64,000 nt of DNA from Streptomyces violaceusniger (GTDB taxonomy: Bacteria; Actinomycetota; Actinomycetes; Streptomycetales; Streptomycetaceae), in assembly GCA_005405945.1 (NCBI GenBank), contig BJHW01000001.1, forward strand, positions 1,984,001 through 2,048,000. The letters are read 5' to 3'. Positions within the stretch are counted from its first letter, which is position 1. Each line of letters opens with the position of its first letter. Position numbers and translations under genes: made by a program. This document shows, piece by piece, positions 8,683 to 17,449 of this stretch. The notes under the pieces were generated by a model. The model had not been told where the DNA came from and did not search any database. It saw only the letters and a list, made by a program, of their open reading frames with translations.

Positions 8683-9009
8683 TCAGTGCCACACCACTCG
8701 TACCGCGGGACTCAGCAGCTTCCGCGCCACGTCCCGCATCTCCACCAGCCGGGCGCCGGGCACCAGGTCCTCGGCGTCAACGGCCCGCTGGCGCAGGGAG
8801 AACGCGTCCACCCACAGCTCGCCGCCGTCTGCGAGCAGGGCGTCGAGTTCGGGCATGGCTCCCCGCACCGCCCCGGCCACGCCGTTCTCGACCAGGAACA
8901 GCGCGACGTCCGCGCCCTCCCGCACCAGTTGGGCGGCGTCGCCGGCGAACCGGTGGCTGCCCGGGCCGGCCGGCGGGCCGCCGCTCTCGATCAGCAGGTA
9001 TGCGTGCAT
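8683..9009 (-). CDS. DsrE-like small protein 1 (108 aa)
   Basis: First gene of the DsrE-like trio. It begins MHAYLLIESGGPPAGPG, continues DAAQLVREGADVALFLVENGV and then DALLADGGELWVDAFSLRQRAV, the usual DsrE-like alternation of beta strands and helices with a Gly-rich turn. No Cys is present. It lies 65 bp after the double-hotdog gene and 1 bp from the next gene. Such proteins are best known from sulfur relay, but are also found as uncharacterised peroxiredoxin-like small proteins; I cannot choose between these. Confidence 0.65.
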   Translation of the reverse strand: MHAYLLIESGGPPAGPGSHRFAGDAAQLVREGADVALFLVENGVAGAVRGAMPELDALLADGGELWVDAFSLRQRAVDAEDLVPGARLVEMRDVARKLLSPAVRVVWH

Positions 9010-9074
9010 GGCTTCAGATGTCTCCGGGTCCGTCGGCGTCCGGTCCGTCAGCGTGGAGTCCGTGCCCTGGCCGA

Positions 9075-10084
9075 TCAGCCGGCGGCCGGCTTGCCGCCGA
9101 GGGCGCGCAGGACGCGGTCGTCGAAGGTGACCAGGGACCAGTCGTGGCGGTTCTCGATCTCCGCGTAGCCGTGGGTGATGGTGCCGGTGGCGGTCCGCAC
9201 GAGCCGGCCCTCACGCACCACGTAGCAGTCCATGCGGGAGGTGTAGGTGAAGTCCTTGAACACGTCCTCGACCGTGTAGACGGTGTAGAGGTCCTCCTCC
9301 ATCAGCGCCTCGTCGAGGACGTGGACGCAGGAGTGCGGAACGACGGGGATCCACTTGCGGTCCTCGAGCAGCTGCTTGATGGAGATGCCCCGGTCGGCCA
9401 GGAAGAGGTCGACCACCTCCTCCATCTGGCGCAGATAGCCGGACATCTGGATGCGCTCGCTGAAGTGGCAGTACGGGTAGGGGATGCGCCACTTCCAGCC
9501 GAAGGCGTTCTCCCCGGAGGTCAGCTGGTCCAGCACCGGGTCGTCGCCGGTCGTGCCCCGGCCGAGGGAGAGGGCACGGTCGTCGGCGGGCACGGCGGCG
9601 GGGGGTGACTGCGCCTGCCCGGTGCCCAGCCTGGACACCACGAACCGGGCGAGTTCGGCCGGCGGCTCCCCCTCGGGGGCAGGAAGTCGCTGCGCCGCAG
9701 GGAGACCGCGACCTTGGAGGTGGCCGCCTTGAGCCGCTGCCCGCCCCGCTCCAGGGTCAGCGTGACCCGGAAGCGGAGGACGTCGTCGGTGTCCTTGGTC
9801 GCCGGTTCGACCCGGGTCTGGACGAGGTCGTCCATGTGCAGGGCGTGCAGGATGCGGGTGTCCAGGCCGACGAGGTCCACCCCCAGGCCGTAGTCCTCGA
9901 ACAGGGCCCGGGCGGGCATCCCCGCGCTGCGGAAGTGCTCGAGAACGGCCTCCTCGATCAGGTAGTTGACGTGCTTGAACCCGATCCAGGTGCAGATGTT
10001 CGAGCCCTCGTACCGGGGCCGCAGGGCCACCTGCGTGCTCTTGGCGAGCAGCGGTTCCAGCACGGGCTCGGTGTCGGTGGTCAT
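9075..10084 (-). CDS. Double-hotdog thioesterase/dehydratase-like protein (frameshifted)
   Basis: Protein of about 336 aa that looks like two hotdog domains in tandem. Domain 1 has GFKHVNYLIEEAVLEHFRSA and DLVQTRVEPATKDTDDVLRF; domain 2 has YCHFSERIQMSGYLRQMEEV and, near the end, GTITHGYAEIENRHDW. This arrangement suits a fat acyl-ACP thioesterase or a double-hotdog dehydratase. The frame breaks after SDFLPP; one added base at the C5 run 9668-9672 or the adjacent G5 run restores PPEGEPPAELARFV. Start at 10084 overlaps the hydrolase stop (ATGA). It may release or edit type II PKS chains, by inference. Confidence 0.75.
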
Positions 10085-10961
10085 CGGTTGTGCTCCATGG
10101 TGAGGTGAGGGGATCGTGGCGGCGGGCCCGGCAGCCGGGTCCGCAGGAACGTGTTGGTGAGGTCGGCGAACTCCTCGGCCGCGGTGACCATCGGGAAGTG
10201 TCCGTGGCACGGCAGGACGTGCACGGAGGCGTCGGGCAGCGACGTGGCGAGCGCCTTCGCGTCGGAGGGGGCGGCCACCATGTCCTCACCGCCGCTGACG
10301 AGGAGGAACGGCATCGTCATCCGTTCGGTGCGCATCTGCGGCATCCGCAGGTACGTGCCGAAGAAGTGGAACCACCCGTAGGGGCTGACCAGATCGCGGA
10401 TCTTCATGGCGATGGTGTGCCGGCGCTCTTCGGGAGACGCCTGCTGGGCCCCATGTGCATGCCCTCGATGAGGATCCGGTCGAAGTTGTTGACGTAGTAG
10501 GCGAGCGAGTTCCAGTCGAACTCCTCGGCCGTGGCCCGGTACAGCGGGGAGACGAGCACCACGGCGCTCGGCCCCCTTGTGTCCGCGCCGCCGGTGCTCC
10601 ACCGGTCCAGCCAGGTCAGCGCGGCGCTGGTGCCGAAGGAGTGCGCGATGACGACGTCGGGCCCGCCCGGTACGGCGGCCACCGCCTGATCGGCCCAGGT
10701 CTCGACGGGGAGGCCGGTCCAGCCGTGCACCCCGGTGCCCCGCCACGGCAGGTCGGCGGTCCACAGCTCGCACCGCGGATCGGCCAGCGGCAGGAAGGGG
10801 TCCCAGACACCGGCGTTGCTGCACAGCCCGTGCAGCAGCAGGACCCGCAGCGGGTCGGGGGCCAGTGCCCGCCGGGCGCACCGCACGATCACCGGCCGCT
10901 GCTCCGCCTCGCCGCCGGACCGGCGTACCGGGGTGGCGTACGGGCCCGGGTCCACGCTCAC
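10081..10961 (-). CDS. Alpha/beta hydrolase (frameshifted)
   Basis: About 293 aa alpha/beta-hydrolase-fold enzyme. It has the oxyanion segment LRVLLLHGLCSNAGVWDPF, the nucleophile elbow VVIAHSFGTSAA (Ser in the AHSFG box), an acid region near VSGGEDMVAAPSDA and the C-terminal His in LPCHGHFPMV. The frame breaks at MHMGP; one added base in the C4 run 10449-10452 gives GAQQASPEERRHTIAMKIRD and continuity to the stop. GTGA/ATGA overlaps on both sides place it firmly in the operon. Likely an editing thioesterase, esterase or cyclase; substrate unknown. Confidence 0.85.
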
Positions 10962-12022
10962 GGGCGCTCCTCCCGGGCGGAGTGCAGCAGCAGGCCGGCG
11001 ACCGCGTCATCGGTGTCATCACCCGTGGTGATCAGCGCCGTTCCGGTGGGGTAGGAGCCGAACCGGCCGACGGCGGCGGCGCACTGGAGCACTCCGAGGG
11101 CGCCGTCGCCCCGTCCGAACGCGCCGGTCGGGTCGTGGCGCGGCGCGTCGGGGAAGCCGGGCGTACCGGGGGCCGGGGGCTTCTCCTGGGAGGTGAGCCA
11201 GATGCCGGGGGCGGGGCGTCCCTCGGGGAGCACCCGCTCGACCACGGCCCGGACACTTCCCTGCCGGGTGTACGGCCCCAGGGCGGCCATCGGCCGCGCG
11301 CCGCGGGCGCGGGCGGCCGGCCCGCTCTCGACGACGAGGGCGACGGCGCCGTCCAGCAGTCGCTCCGCCACCTCGCCGAGCAGCCCTTCCACCACGGGGT
11401 TGGCGGTCTCGACGCCAATGACGACCACCCGGTCGCACCGGCCGGCGGCGACCAGGGTCGCGGCCCAGTACACCGCGTCGAGCCCCGAGGTCGGCCCGTT
11501 GCAGAACATCAGGTTGGGGCCGCGCAGCCCGTGCCGCATCGCCACCGAGGAAGCGATCACATTGCTCGACGCGTTGGGCAGCGCCATGGGGCTGATGCGC
11601 GAGGTCGTCTCCGCCGCGATGGCCGAGGCCACCTCGCAGACGGTGTCCAGGTTGCCGAGGTTGGAGCTGACGGCGACGCCGACCGAGTCCCCGGGAACGG
11701 TCAGTCCGCCCTCGCCGTCGGCCGGCAGCAGCCCGGAGGAGCGCAGGACGTCCTGTGCGGCGCACAGGGCGAGCTGGGTGGCCCGGTCCTTGTAGCGCAG
11801 GCCCCGGCGGCCGATCAGGGTGCCGGGGTCCACCGGCTCGGCGGGCTCCCGGGTGGTGCGCAGCAGGTCCGCGGGGTGGCGGGCGCCCGGCAGCGCCAGG
11901 CCGACGCCGGTCACGACGGCGTGGGGTGCGGTCACGGCGGCGTCGGACGCGCTCACGGCGGCGCCGGATGCGGTCACGACGGCGTCAGGTGCGGTCACGA
12001 CGGCGTCAGGTGCGGGTGTCAC
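10958..12022 (-). CDS. Ketosynthase-like chain-length-factor homologue 2, no active-site Cys (354 aa)
   Basis: KS homologue without a frameshift. The segment ISPMALPNASSNVIASSVAM followed by GLRGPNLMFCNGPTSGLDAV aligns with the KS nucleophile region, but the Cys position is Pro (GPN+7), so it cannot condense by itself and is probably a chain-length factor. The GTG start at 12022 overlaps the upstream KS stop (GTGA), the classic KS/CLF coupling. The first 36 codons are an imperfect heptad repeat (VTAPDAV-like), each unit beginning with GTG, so several alternative starts are possible. Confidence 0.85.
   Translation of the reverse strand: MTPAPDAVVTAPDAVVTASGAAVSASDAAVTAPHAVVTGVGLALPGARHPADLLRTTREPAEPVDPGTLIGRRGLRYKDRATQLALCAAQDVLRSSGLLPADGEGGLTVPGDSVGVAVSSNLGNLDTVCEVASAIAAETTSRISPMALPNASSNVIASSVAMRHGLRGPNLMFCNGPTSGLDAVYWAATLVAAGRCDRVVVIGVETANPVVEGLLGEVAERLLDGAVALVVESGPAARARGARPMAALGPYTRQGSVRAVVERVLPEGRPAPGIWLTSQEKPPAPGTPGFPDAPRHDPTGAFGRGDGALGVLQCAAAVGRFGSYPTGTALITTGDDTDDAVAGLLLHSAREERP
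11915..12022 (-). repeat. 21-bp tandem repeats at the start of the CLF 2 gene
   Basis: Five imperfect units coding TPAPDAV, VTAPDAV, VTASGAA, VSASDAA and VTAPHAV precede the conserved VTGVGL strand of the KS fold. Each repeat boundary is a GTG codon in frame, so the array multiplies possible start codons and adds up to 36 residues to the N terminus. Likely produced by slippage duplication of the original VTAPHAV start region. Confidence 0.9.
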
Positions 12023-13204
12023 GCGGCGGCTCCTTCCACGATGGCGACCGCGTTGACCCCACCGAAGCCGAACGCGTCGACCTGCGCGATCCGCAGCCGC
12101 TCCGTCTCCTCCGGCGGGGTGAGCCCGGTCGCGAAGCGGAACCGCCCGGCGACTCCGGCCGGGGTGTCCAGGGCGATGGTCGGCGGGACCCGGCCCGCGG
12201 CCAGGGCCCGGGCGGCGACGATCAGGCCGAGCAGTCCCGAACCGCCCGAGGTGTGCCCGGTCATCGACTTCACCGCGGTCATCAGCGGCCGGCCGATCGC
12301 GCTGCCGAAGACGTCGCACAGGGCCGTGGCCTCCGCCTCGTCGTTGAGGGAGGTTCCGGTGCCGTGCAGCAGGATCAGGTCGACGTCGCCGGCCTTGATG
12401 CCGGCCTGCTCGTGCGCCAGGCGGATGGCCTGGGCGATGCCGGCCGGGTCGGGTGCGGTCGGGTGGGAGGCGTCGCAGTTCATGCTCGCGGCCCGGAGCC
12501 GGCCCCTGGCCCGGCGGGCCGCGGGGTGGTCCTCCCGGGTGAGCACCACGGCCGCCGCGCCGTCGCCCATGAGGGTGCCCCGGCGGTTCCGGTCGAAGGG
12601 CCGCACCCGGTCCGGGGGTCCAGCTGCACCCGGTCCAGCAGCCCGAACATGCTCGCCGTGATGGTGTCCACGCCGGCCACCACCACCGCCTCGGCGGCGC
12701 CCGCGGTGAGCAGGTCGCTCCCCATGGCCAGGGCGTGCAGGGACGCCGAACACGCGTTGGAGATCGTGTAGGTCCAGGTGGCCCCGAAGCGCTCCCGCAG
12801 CGCGGTCCCGAAGTGGAGTCCGCCGAGGTCGAAGTCGGCGTCCTCGCACCACTTGAGCTCGACGGACCGCAGCTCCCGCAGTCCGGTGCCGACGATCACC
12901 GGGGTGCCGGAGAGGTCCTCGTCGAGACCGGCGTCGCGCAGCGCCTCGGCCACCGCCCGCAGCAGCCAGGCGGTCGCGCGGGACGGCACATCGGTGCCGT
13001 CCGCGGGGCGGTCGTCGATCTCGTAGGCGTGTGCCGCCCGGTAGGCGCGGCTGTCGAAGCCGCGCAGCGGAGCGCGTCCACTGCGTCCCGCGCAGAGGGC
13101 GTCGAAGACCTCGTCGGCGTCCCGTCCGATGCTGGCCACCGCGCCGGTGCCGGTTATCGCCCAGTTCATCGGGACCGTCGCGTGCGGTCGATCACCCGTG
13201 CCAC
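12019..13204 (-). CDS. Ketosynthase A, Cys-containing (frameshifted)
   Basis: FabF-like ketosynthase of about 390 aa. The catalytic triad is visible: Cys in TISNACSASLHALA (residue about 140), His in LLHGTGTSLND and His in KSMTGHTSGGSG; the C terminus has FGFGGVNAVAIVEG. The frame breaks at LDP; one added base in the G5 run 12614-12618 gives DPPDRVRPFDRNRRGTLMGD. The start is uncertain: ATG 13169 begins MNWAITGTG, but a strong SD (AGGAGG) precedes GTG 13204, which joins if one more C is added before 13169. It is coupled to CLF 2 by a GTGA overlap, so the two probably form a KS/CLF pair. Confidence 0.88.
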
Positions 13205-13206
13205 GC

Positions 13207-14435
13207 CTATTCCTCCTCATATTTGCCCAAGATCAGCACAGCGTTGTTTCCTCCGAAGGCGAGGCCGTTGTTCTGCACGACTCTCGGTCGGGCGGCGACG
13301 GCCTCATTGGGCACACAGTCGAGGCCGCATTCGGGGTCGGTCTCGACATGGTTGATCGTGGGCGGGATAAACCCCTCGACGATGGCGAGCACACAGCCGA
13401 TCGAGGCCAGCGCGCTCGCGGCGCCCATGCTGTGCCCGAGCATCGACTTCATGGAAATCGTGCGCGGGCCGTGTCCGCCCCGAACACCCGGCGCACGGCG
13501 GCGGCCTCGGTCACGTCATTGGCCCGGGTCCCGGTGCCGTGTGCGGAGATGAAATCGACATCACCCGGCCCCACTCCGGCATTCTCCAGCGCGAGCCGCA
13601 TACAGTCGGCCACGCTGTCCTCATCGGGTGCGACCGGATGGTGCGCATCGCAGTTCAAGGCGAACCCGAGCACTTCTGCGTGGATACGCGCGCCCCGCGC
13701 CCGGGCGGACTCCAGATTCTCCAGGACCAGAACGCCCGCGCCCTCGCCGGTGAGTATTCCCTGACGGTCCTTGTCGAAGGGCCGGCACTTCTCGGGTGCG
13801 ATGGTGCCGATCCGGTAGAAGCCGGTGAACGTCTTGCGGCAGAGCGCGTCGGCGCCGCCGCACAGCGCGTAGTCCACGTCCCCGGAGCTGATGGCGTCGT
13901 ACCCGTAGCCGATGGCGTAGTTCCCGGCGGCGCAGGCGGTGGGCAGGGTGACCGCCTCCACCGAGCGCAGCCCCAACTCGCGCGCCACCGCCGACGACAG
14001 CCGGCCCGCGGTGACCCGCTCGGCCACCACCGGGTCCATCGCCTCGGGCCCCTTCGCCAGCTCGGTCTCGACCAGCCGGTCCATGTCCCTGGCCTCACCG
14101 TCGGTGGTGCCGATCGCGGTCAGGCCCCGGCGGGCCCGCAGGTCCGCCGCCTCGAGCCCGGCGTCCTCGACCGCCATCCGGGCGGCCGACACCGAGAACT
14201 GGCCCGCCCGGCCCAGCGTGTGCAGGGGGACGTTGCGGATGTGGTCCTCGGGGGCGAAGCCCGTCACCTCGCACCCCATGGCGTGGGCGAATCCGTCGGT
14301 GTCGAACGCCGTGATGGGCCGCACCGCGCTGCGCCCGGAGCGCAGCCCGGTGCTGAAGTCGGCCGTTCCGATGCCGATGCTGGATATCGCTCCCATACCG
14401 GTGACGACGACTCGGTGAGGGGCCTCACTCCGCAT
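13207..14435 (-). CDS. Ketosynthase B, Cys-containing (frameshifted)
   Basis: Second active-looking FabF-type ketosynthase, about 409 aa. Catalytic residues: Cys168 in TLPTACAAGNYAIG, His in ISAHGTGTRAND and His in KSMLGHSMGAASA; the C-terminal GLAFGGNNAVLILG is typical. The frame breaks just before the second His; one added base in the GGG run at 13466-13468 turns the local reading into TAPRTISMKSMLGHSM. It follows the first ACP gene by 53 bp and overlaps the next KS start region by about 14 bp. It is an ordinary elongating KS candidate for the type II system. Confidence 0.9.
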
Positions 14436-14488
14436 GATCCCGCTCTCTCCTCAACTCCCGGCCGGCCGATCGAAGTCCCGTTCCGCTC

Positions 14489-14740
14489 TTACTTTTCACT
14501 CGCCTCGGCGACCACCGCGTAAATGCCGTCGAGATTCACCATGCGCGACATCTCCGCCTGGTCGATGGAGATTCCGAACGTCTTCTCCAGGGCAGCCAGG
14601 ATCTCGATGGCCCGCAGCGAGTCGGCGTCGTGGTCCTCCTTCAGAAGGCTGCTGTCCTTCAATTCATCCGGATCGATTTCGAGGATGTCGCAGACGATTT
14701 CCTTGATGTCATCGCGGCGCTCCTGCACAAGTGCGCTCAT
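14489..14740 (-). CDS. Acyl carrier protein 1 (83 aa)
   Basis: Free ACP with the phosphopantetheine motif DHDADSLRAIEILAALE (Ser in DADSL) and the usual helix layout, beginning MSALVQERRDDIKEIV. No frameshift. GGAAGAGCAT precedes the ATG. It opens the run of tightly packed type II PKS genes and is followed by ketosynthase B. The 141 bp upstream of it to the P450 stop holds no gene and could contain an internal promoter. Confidence 0.93.
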   Translation of the reverse strand: MSALVQERRDDIKEIVCDILEIDPDELKDSSLLKEDHDADSLRAIEILAALEKTFGISIDQAEMSRMVNLDGIYAVVAEASEK

Positions 14741-14881
14741 ATGCTCTTCCTCTGCCTTCTTCGCATTTGTTGGGGCCGACGCTTCAGGACATTACGTTCG
14801 GCCGAGCAAGGGATTCAAGAGTTGCGGACACATGCTGCCAACAACGCCCCGCCATCAGCGGTGAGTTGTCCATGTTCCGGC

Positions 14882-16065
14882 TTATTCCATGTGCAGCGGC
14901 AGGCTTTCCAAGCCGCGCATCAGGGTGCTGCTGCGCCATTCCAGTCGGGCCACCGGAGTGGCGAGTTCGATCGTCTCGAAGCGGTCGAGCAGTTTGGTGA
15001 AGACGACTTCGGCCTCCAGCCGGGCCAGCGGCGCGCCGAGGCAGAAGTGGATGCCGTGCCCGAAGGAGACATGGCCCCGCGCGTCCCGCTTCAGATCCAG
15101 CCGGCCGGGCTGGGGGAACCGCTCGGGGTCGTGGTTGGCGGAGTCGACGTTCACCATCACGAACTCGTCCTCGGGATGAGCACGCCGCCGATTTCAACCG
15201 GTTCCTTGGTGAAGCGCAGGGTCGCCTGGTTGACCGGGCTCTCGTAGCGCAGGAACTCCTCGATGGCCCCGGGCAGCAGGGAGCGGTCGGCGCGCAGGGC
15301 GGCGAACTGGTCGGGGTGGGTCACCAGGGCCAGCGCGCCGTTGCCGATGAGGTTGACGGTGGTCTCGTGGCCGGCCGCGAGCAGTAGCACGGCCATGGCC
15401 GCGATCTCTTCGTCGTCCAGCGCCGACTCGCTGTCCTCGGTGGCGAGGGCCGAGATCATGTCGTCCCCGGGCGCCGCGCGTTTGGCGGCCACCAGCTCAC
15501 GGATGTACGCGTCCATGGAGACGCTCGCGTCCCTGAAGACGTCGGGCTCGACGGCCAGGACGAAGGCGTTGGTCCAGGCCCTGAAGGTGCGGTGGTCCTC
15601 CTCGGGCACGCCGAGCAGTTCGCACATCACGGTGATGGGCAGAGGGAAGGCCAGGGCCTCGATGAGGTCGACCGAGTCCTGCCCCTGGACGGCGTCCAGC
15701 AGTTGATCGGTGATCTGCTCGATGCGGGGCCGCAGCCGCCGCACCCGGCGCTGGGTGAAGCCCTTGTTCACCATGTGCCGCAGCCGGTGGTGCTCGGGTG
15801 GATCGGTGTTGAGCATGTGGTGGCTGAGCGCCTGGCTGAAGATCTCCTGGTGGGCCTGGATCCGGCGGTCCCGCAGGATCCGCATGATCTGCCAGGAGTC
15901 CTTGGCGAACCGGGGGTCCGACAGCGCCTGGCGCACCGGCGCGTATCCGGTGACGAGCCACAGTCTGGTGCCGTTCGCCATCTCGAGCGGATGGACGGTG
16001 CGGGGGGCGGACGCCGCCCCCGGCTCCGGTGCCGTCCGCTCGGCGGTGTGAGGGGGTTGGTGCAC
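14882..16065 (-). CDS. Cytochrome P450 (frameshifted)
   Basis: Class I bacterial P450 of about 394 aa that would hydroxylate or epoxidise the polyketide. It has the I-helix oxygen motif LLAAGHETTVNL, the K-helix ExxR (EEFLRYES) and the haem-binding loop FGHGIHFCLGAPLARLE with the axial Cys. The frame breaks at LIP; one added base in the GGG run 15174-15176 restores LIPEDEFVMVNVDSANHDP. The GTG start at 16065 has CCAGGAGAACACC directly upstream, itself part of a 20-bp duplication. No ferredoxin gene is adjacent, so electrons must come from elsewhere. Confidence 0.9.
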
Positions 16066-16103
16066 GGTGTTCTCCTGGACGTAACGGTGTTCTCCTGGGC
16101 GTA
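16064..16103 (-). repeat. 20-bp tandem duplication of the P450 ribosome-binding site
   Basis: Two adjacent copies of a 20-bp unit (plus-strand acggtgttctcctggacgta and the same with one change) cover the ribosome-binding region of the P450 gene. Read on the minus strand, both contain CCAGGAGAACACCGT, but only the proximal copy is followed by G to make the GTG start. A recent slippage duplication is the simplest reading. Confidence 0.85.
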
Positions 16104-16115
16104 TGGGTGGCCCGA

Positions 16116-17361
16116 TCAGGCAGGCAGGGTGTTCATGCCGCGCTCGGGGGCGTTGACGAGGACGGACATGTTGCCGCCCGGGTGGGTGTTGTCGTGCATC
16201 AGCTGGTGCAGCCGCCCGACTCCCTCGAAGTCGTCGCAGCGGGTGAGACAGGGGTCGAGGACGCCCTCGCTCACCAGCTTGGTCACCTCGCGGAACTCCC
16301 GGGTGTTGGCGCCGTGCGAACCCTGGAGCCGCTTGGACCGCATCCAGAGGTGGCGCAGGTCGATGTCCCCGTTGTAGCCGGAGGTGCCGCCGCAGATCAC
16401 CACCATGCCGCCGGTGGCGCACAGATAGACGGAGGTGGGCAGGGTCGCCTGGCCGCTGTGCTCGAAGACGATCTTCGGTGAGGCGCGCTCACCGAGGATC
16501 TCCCAGATCTTCTTGCCGAAGGCCCGCGCGCCGCGCAGGAAGCGGGCCATGCCCTCCTCGTCGTCCGCGTCGGGGAGCCGGCCCCAGTGGTCGAAGTCAT
16601 TGCGGTTGATGACCCCCGGGCGCCGAGTTCGAGGCAGAACTCCGCACGCCGGTCGTCGGACACCACCGCGATGGGGATGCCGCCGACCATCCGGGTCAGC
16701 TGGATGGCGCTGGAGCCGAGGCCGCCCGCGCCGCCCCAGATGAGCACCGGGTCGCCGGGGCGCACCGTATTGCCCGTCCAGCCGAAGAGCTGGCGGTACG
16801 CGGTGGGCGCCGAGAGCATGAAGCAGGCCGCCGCCTCCCAGGAGAGGTTCTCCGGCTTGGGGTGGCACTGGACCTCGTTGACCAGGCAGAACTGGGCGAA
16901 GGAGCCGTAGTTGGTCTCATACCCCAGGCCAGGGCGGAGCTGGAGAACGGGGGCTCGCCGCTGAGGCGGATGTCCTCGGCCGTCTCGTCCCACTGCCCTC
17001 CGGAGAGGACCACTTGGTCTCCGGGCCGGACGTGGCGGACGCCGGGGCCGACCGCCCACACCACCCCGGAGCCCTCCGAACCGCCGATGTGGAAGTCCTC
17101 GGGGAGCCCGAACTTCTGCCGTGCGGCGATGACGTCGACGGGCTGGCCGCTGGCGGCCCAGACGTTGTTGTAGTTGATGCCCGCGGCCATCACGTAGACC
17201 AGCACCTGGCCGGGCCCGACGGCGGGGACGTCGACCACCTCGGTGCGGAACGCCTTGATCGGCTCGCCGAAGCGATCCTGGCGGATGAGGGAGGCGTACA
17301 TCTGCTGGGGGACCTCGCCCAGCGGGGGCAGTTCACCGAGCTCGTAGAGGGATTTGACCAT
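16116..17361 (-). CDS. ccr: Crotonyl-CoA carboxylase/reductase (two frameshifts)
   Basis: MDR-family reductive carboxylase that converts crotonyl-CoA (or a longer 2-enoyl-CoA), CO2 and NADPH to ethylmalonyl-CoA or a homologue. Diagnostic segments are [64 protein letters not shown] and [15 protein letters not shown]. The gene encodes about 415 aa after adding one base to each of two C runs (16922-16925 and 16613-16617), which rejoin AWGYETNYG and [28 protein letters not shown] precedes ATG 17361. Adjacent to the type I PKS, it probably makes that module's extender unit. Confidence 0.9.
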
Positions 17362-17383
17362 GAAAGAGGCTCCTCATTCACAT

Positions 17384-17409
17384 GCGTTCACGTGCTGCGT
17401 TCACGTGCT
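17384..17409. repeat. 13-bp direct duplication in the ccr leader
   Basis: The unit GCGTTCACGTGCT occurs twice head to tail, followed by a partial third copy (GCGTTCA), in the 88-bp gap between the type I PKS stop and the ccr start. It is one of several slippage-type duplications at gene junctions of this operon. Confidence 0.8.
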
Positions 17410-17449
17410 GCGTTCATTGCGGACGGCAGGGCGCGGGCCGGGTGCGGGC

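Noticed and set aside
6691..17361. Reading the broken KS, CLF, P450 and ccr genes as a decayed, inactive cluster
   Set aside because: Each break needs one base in a G/C run, the catalytic motifs are intact on both sides, and unrelated core genes show the same defect.
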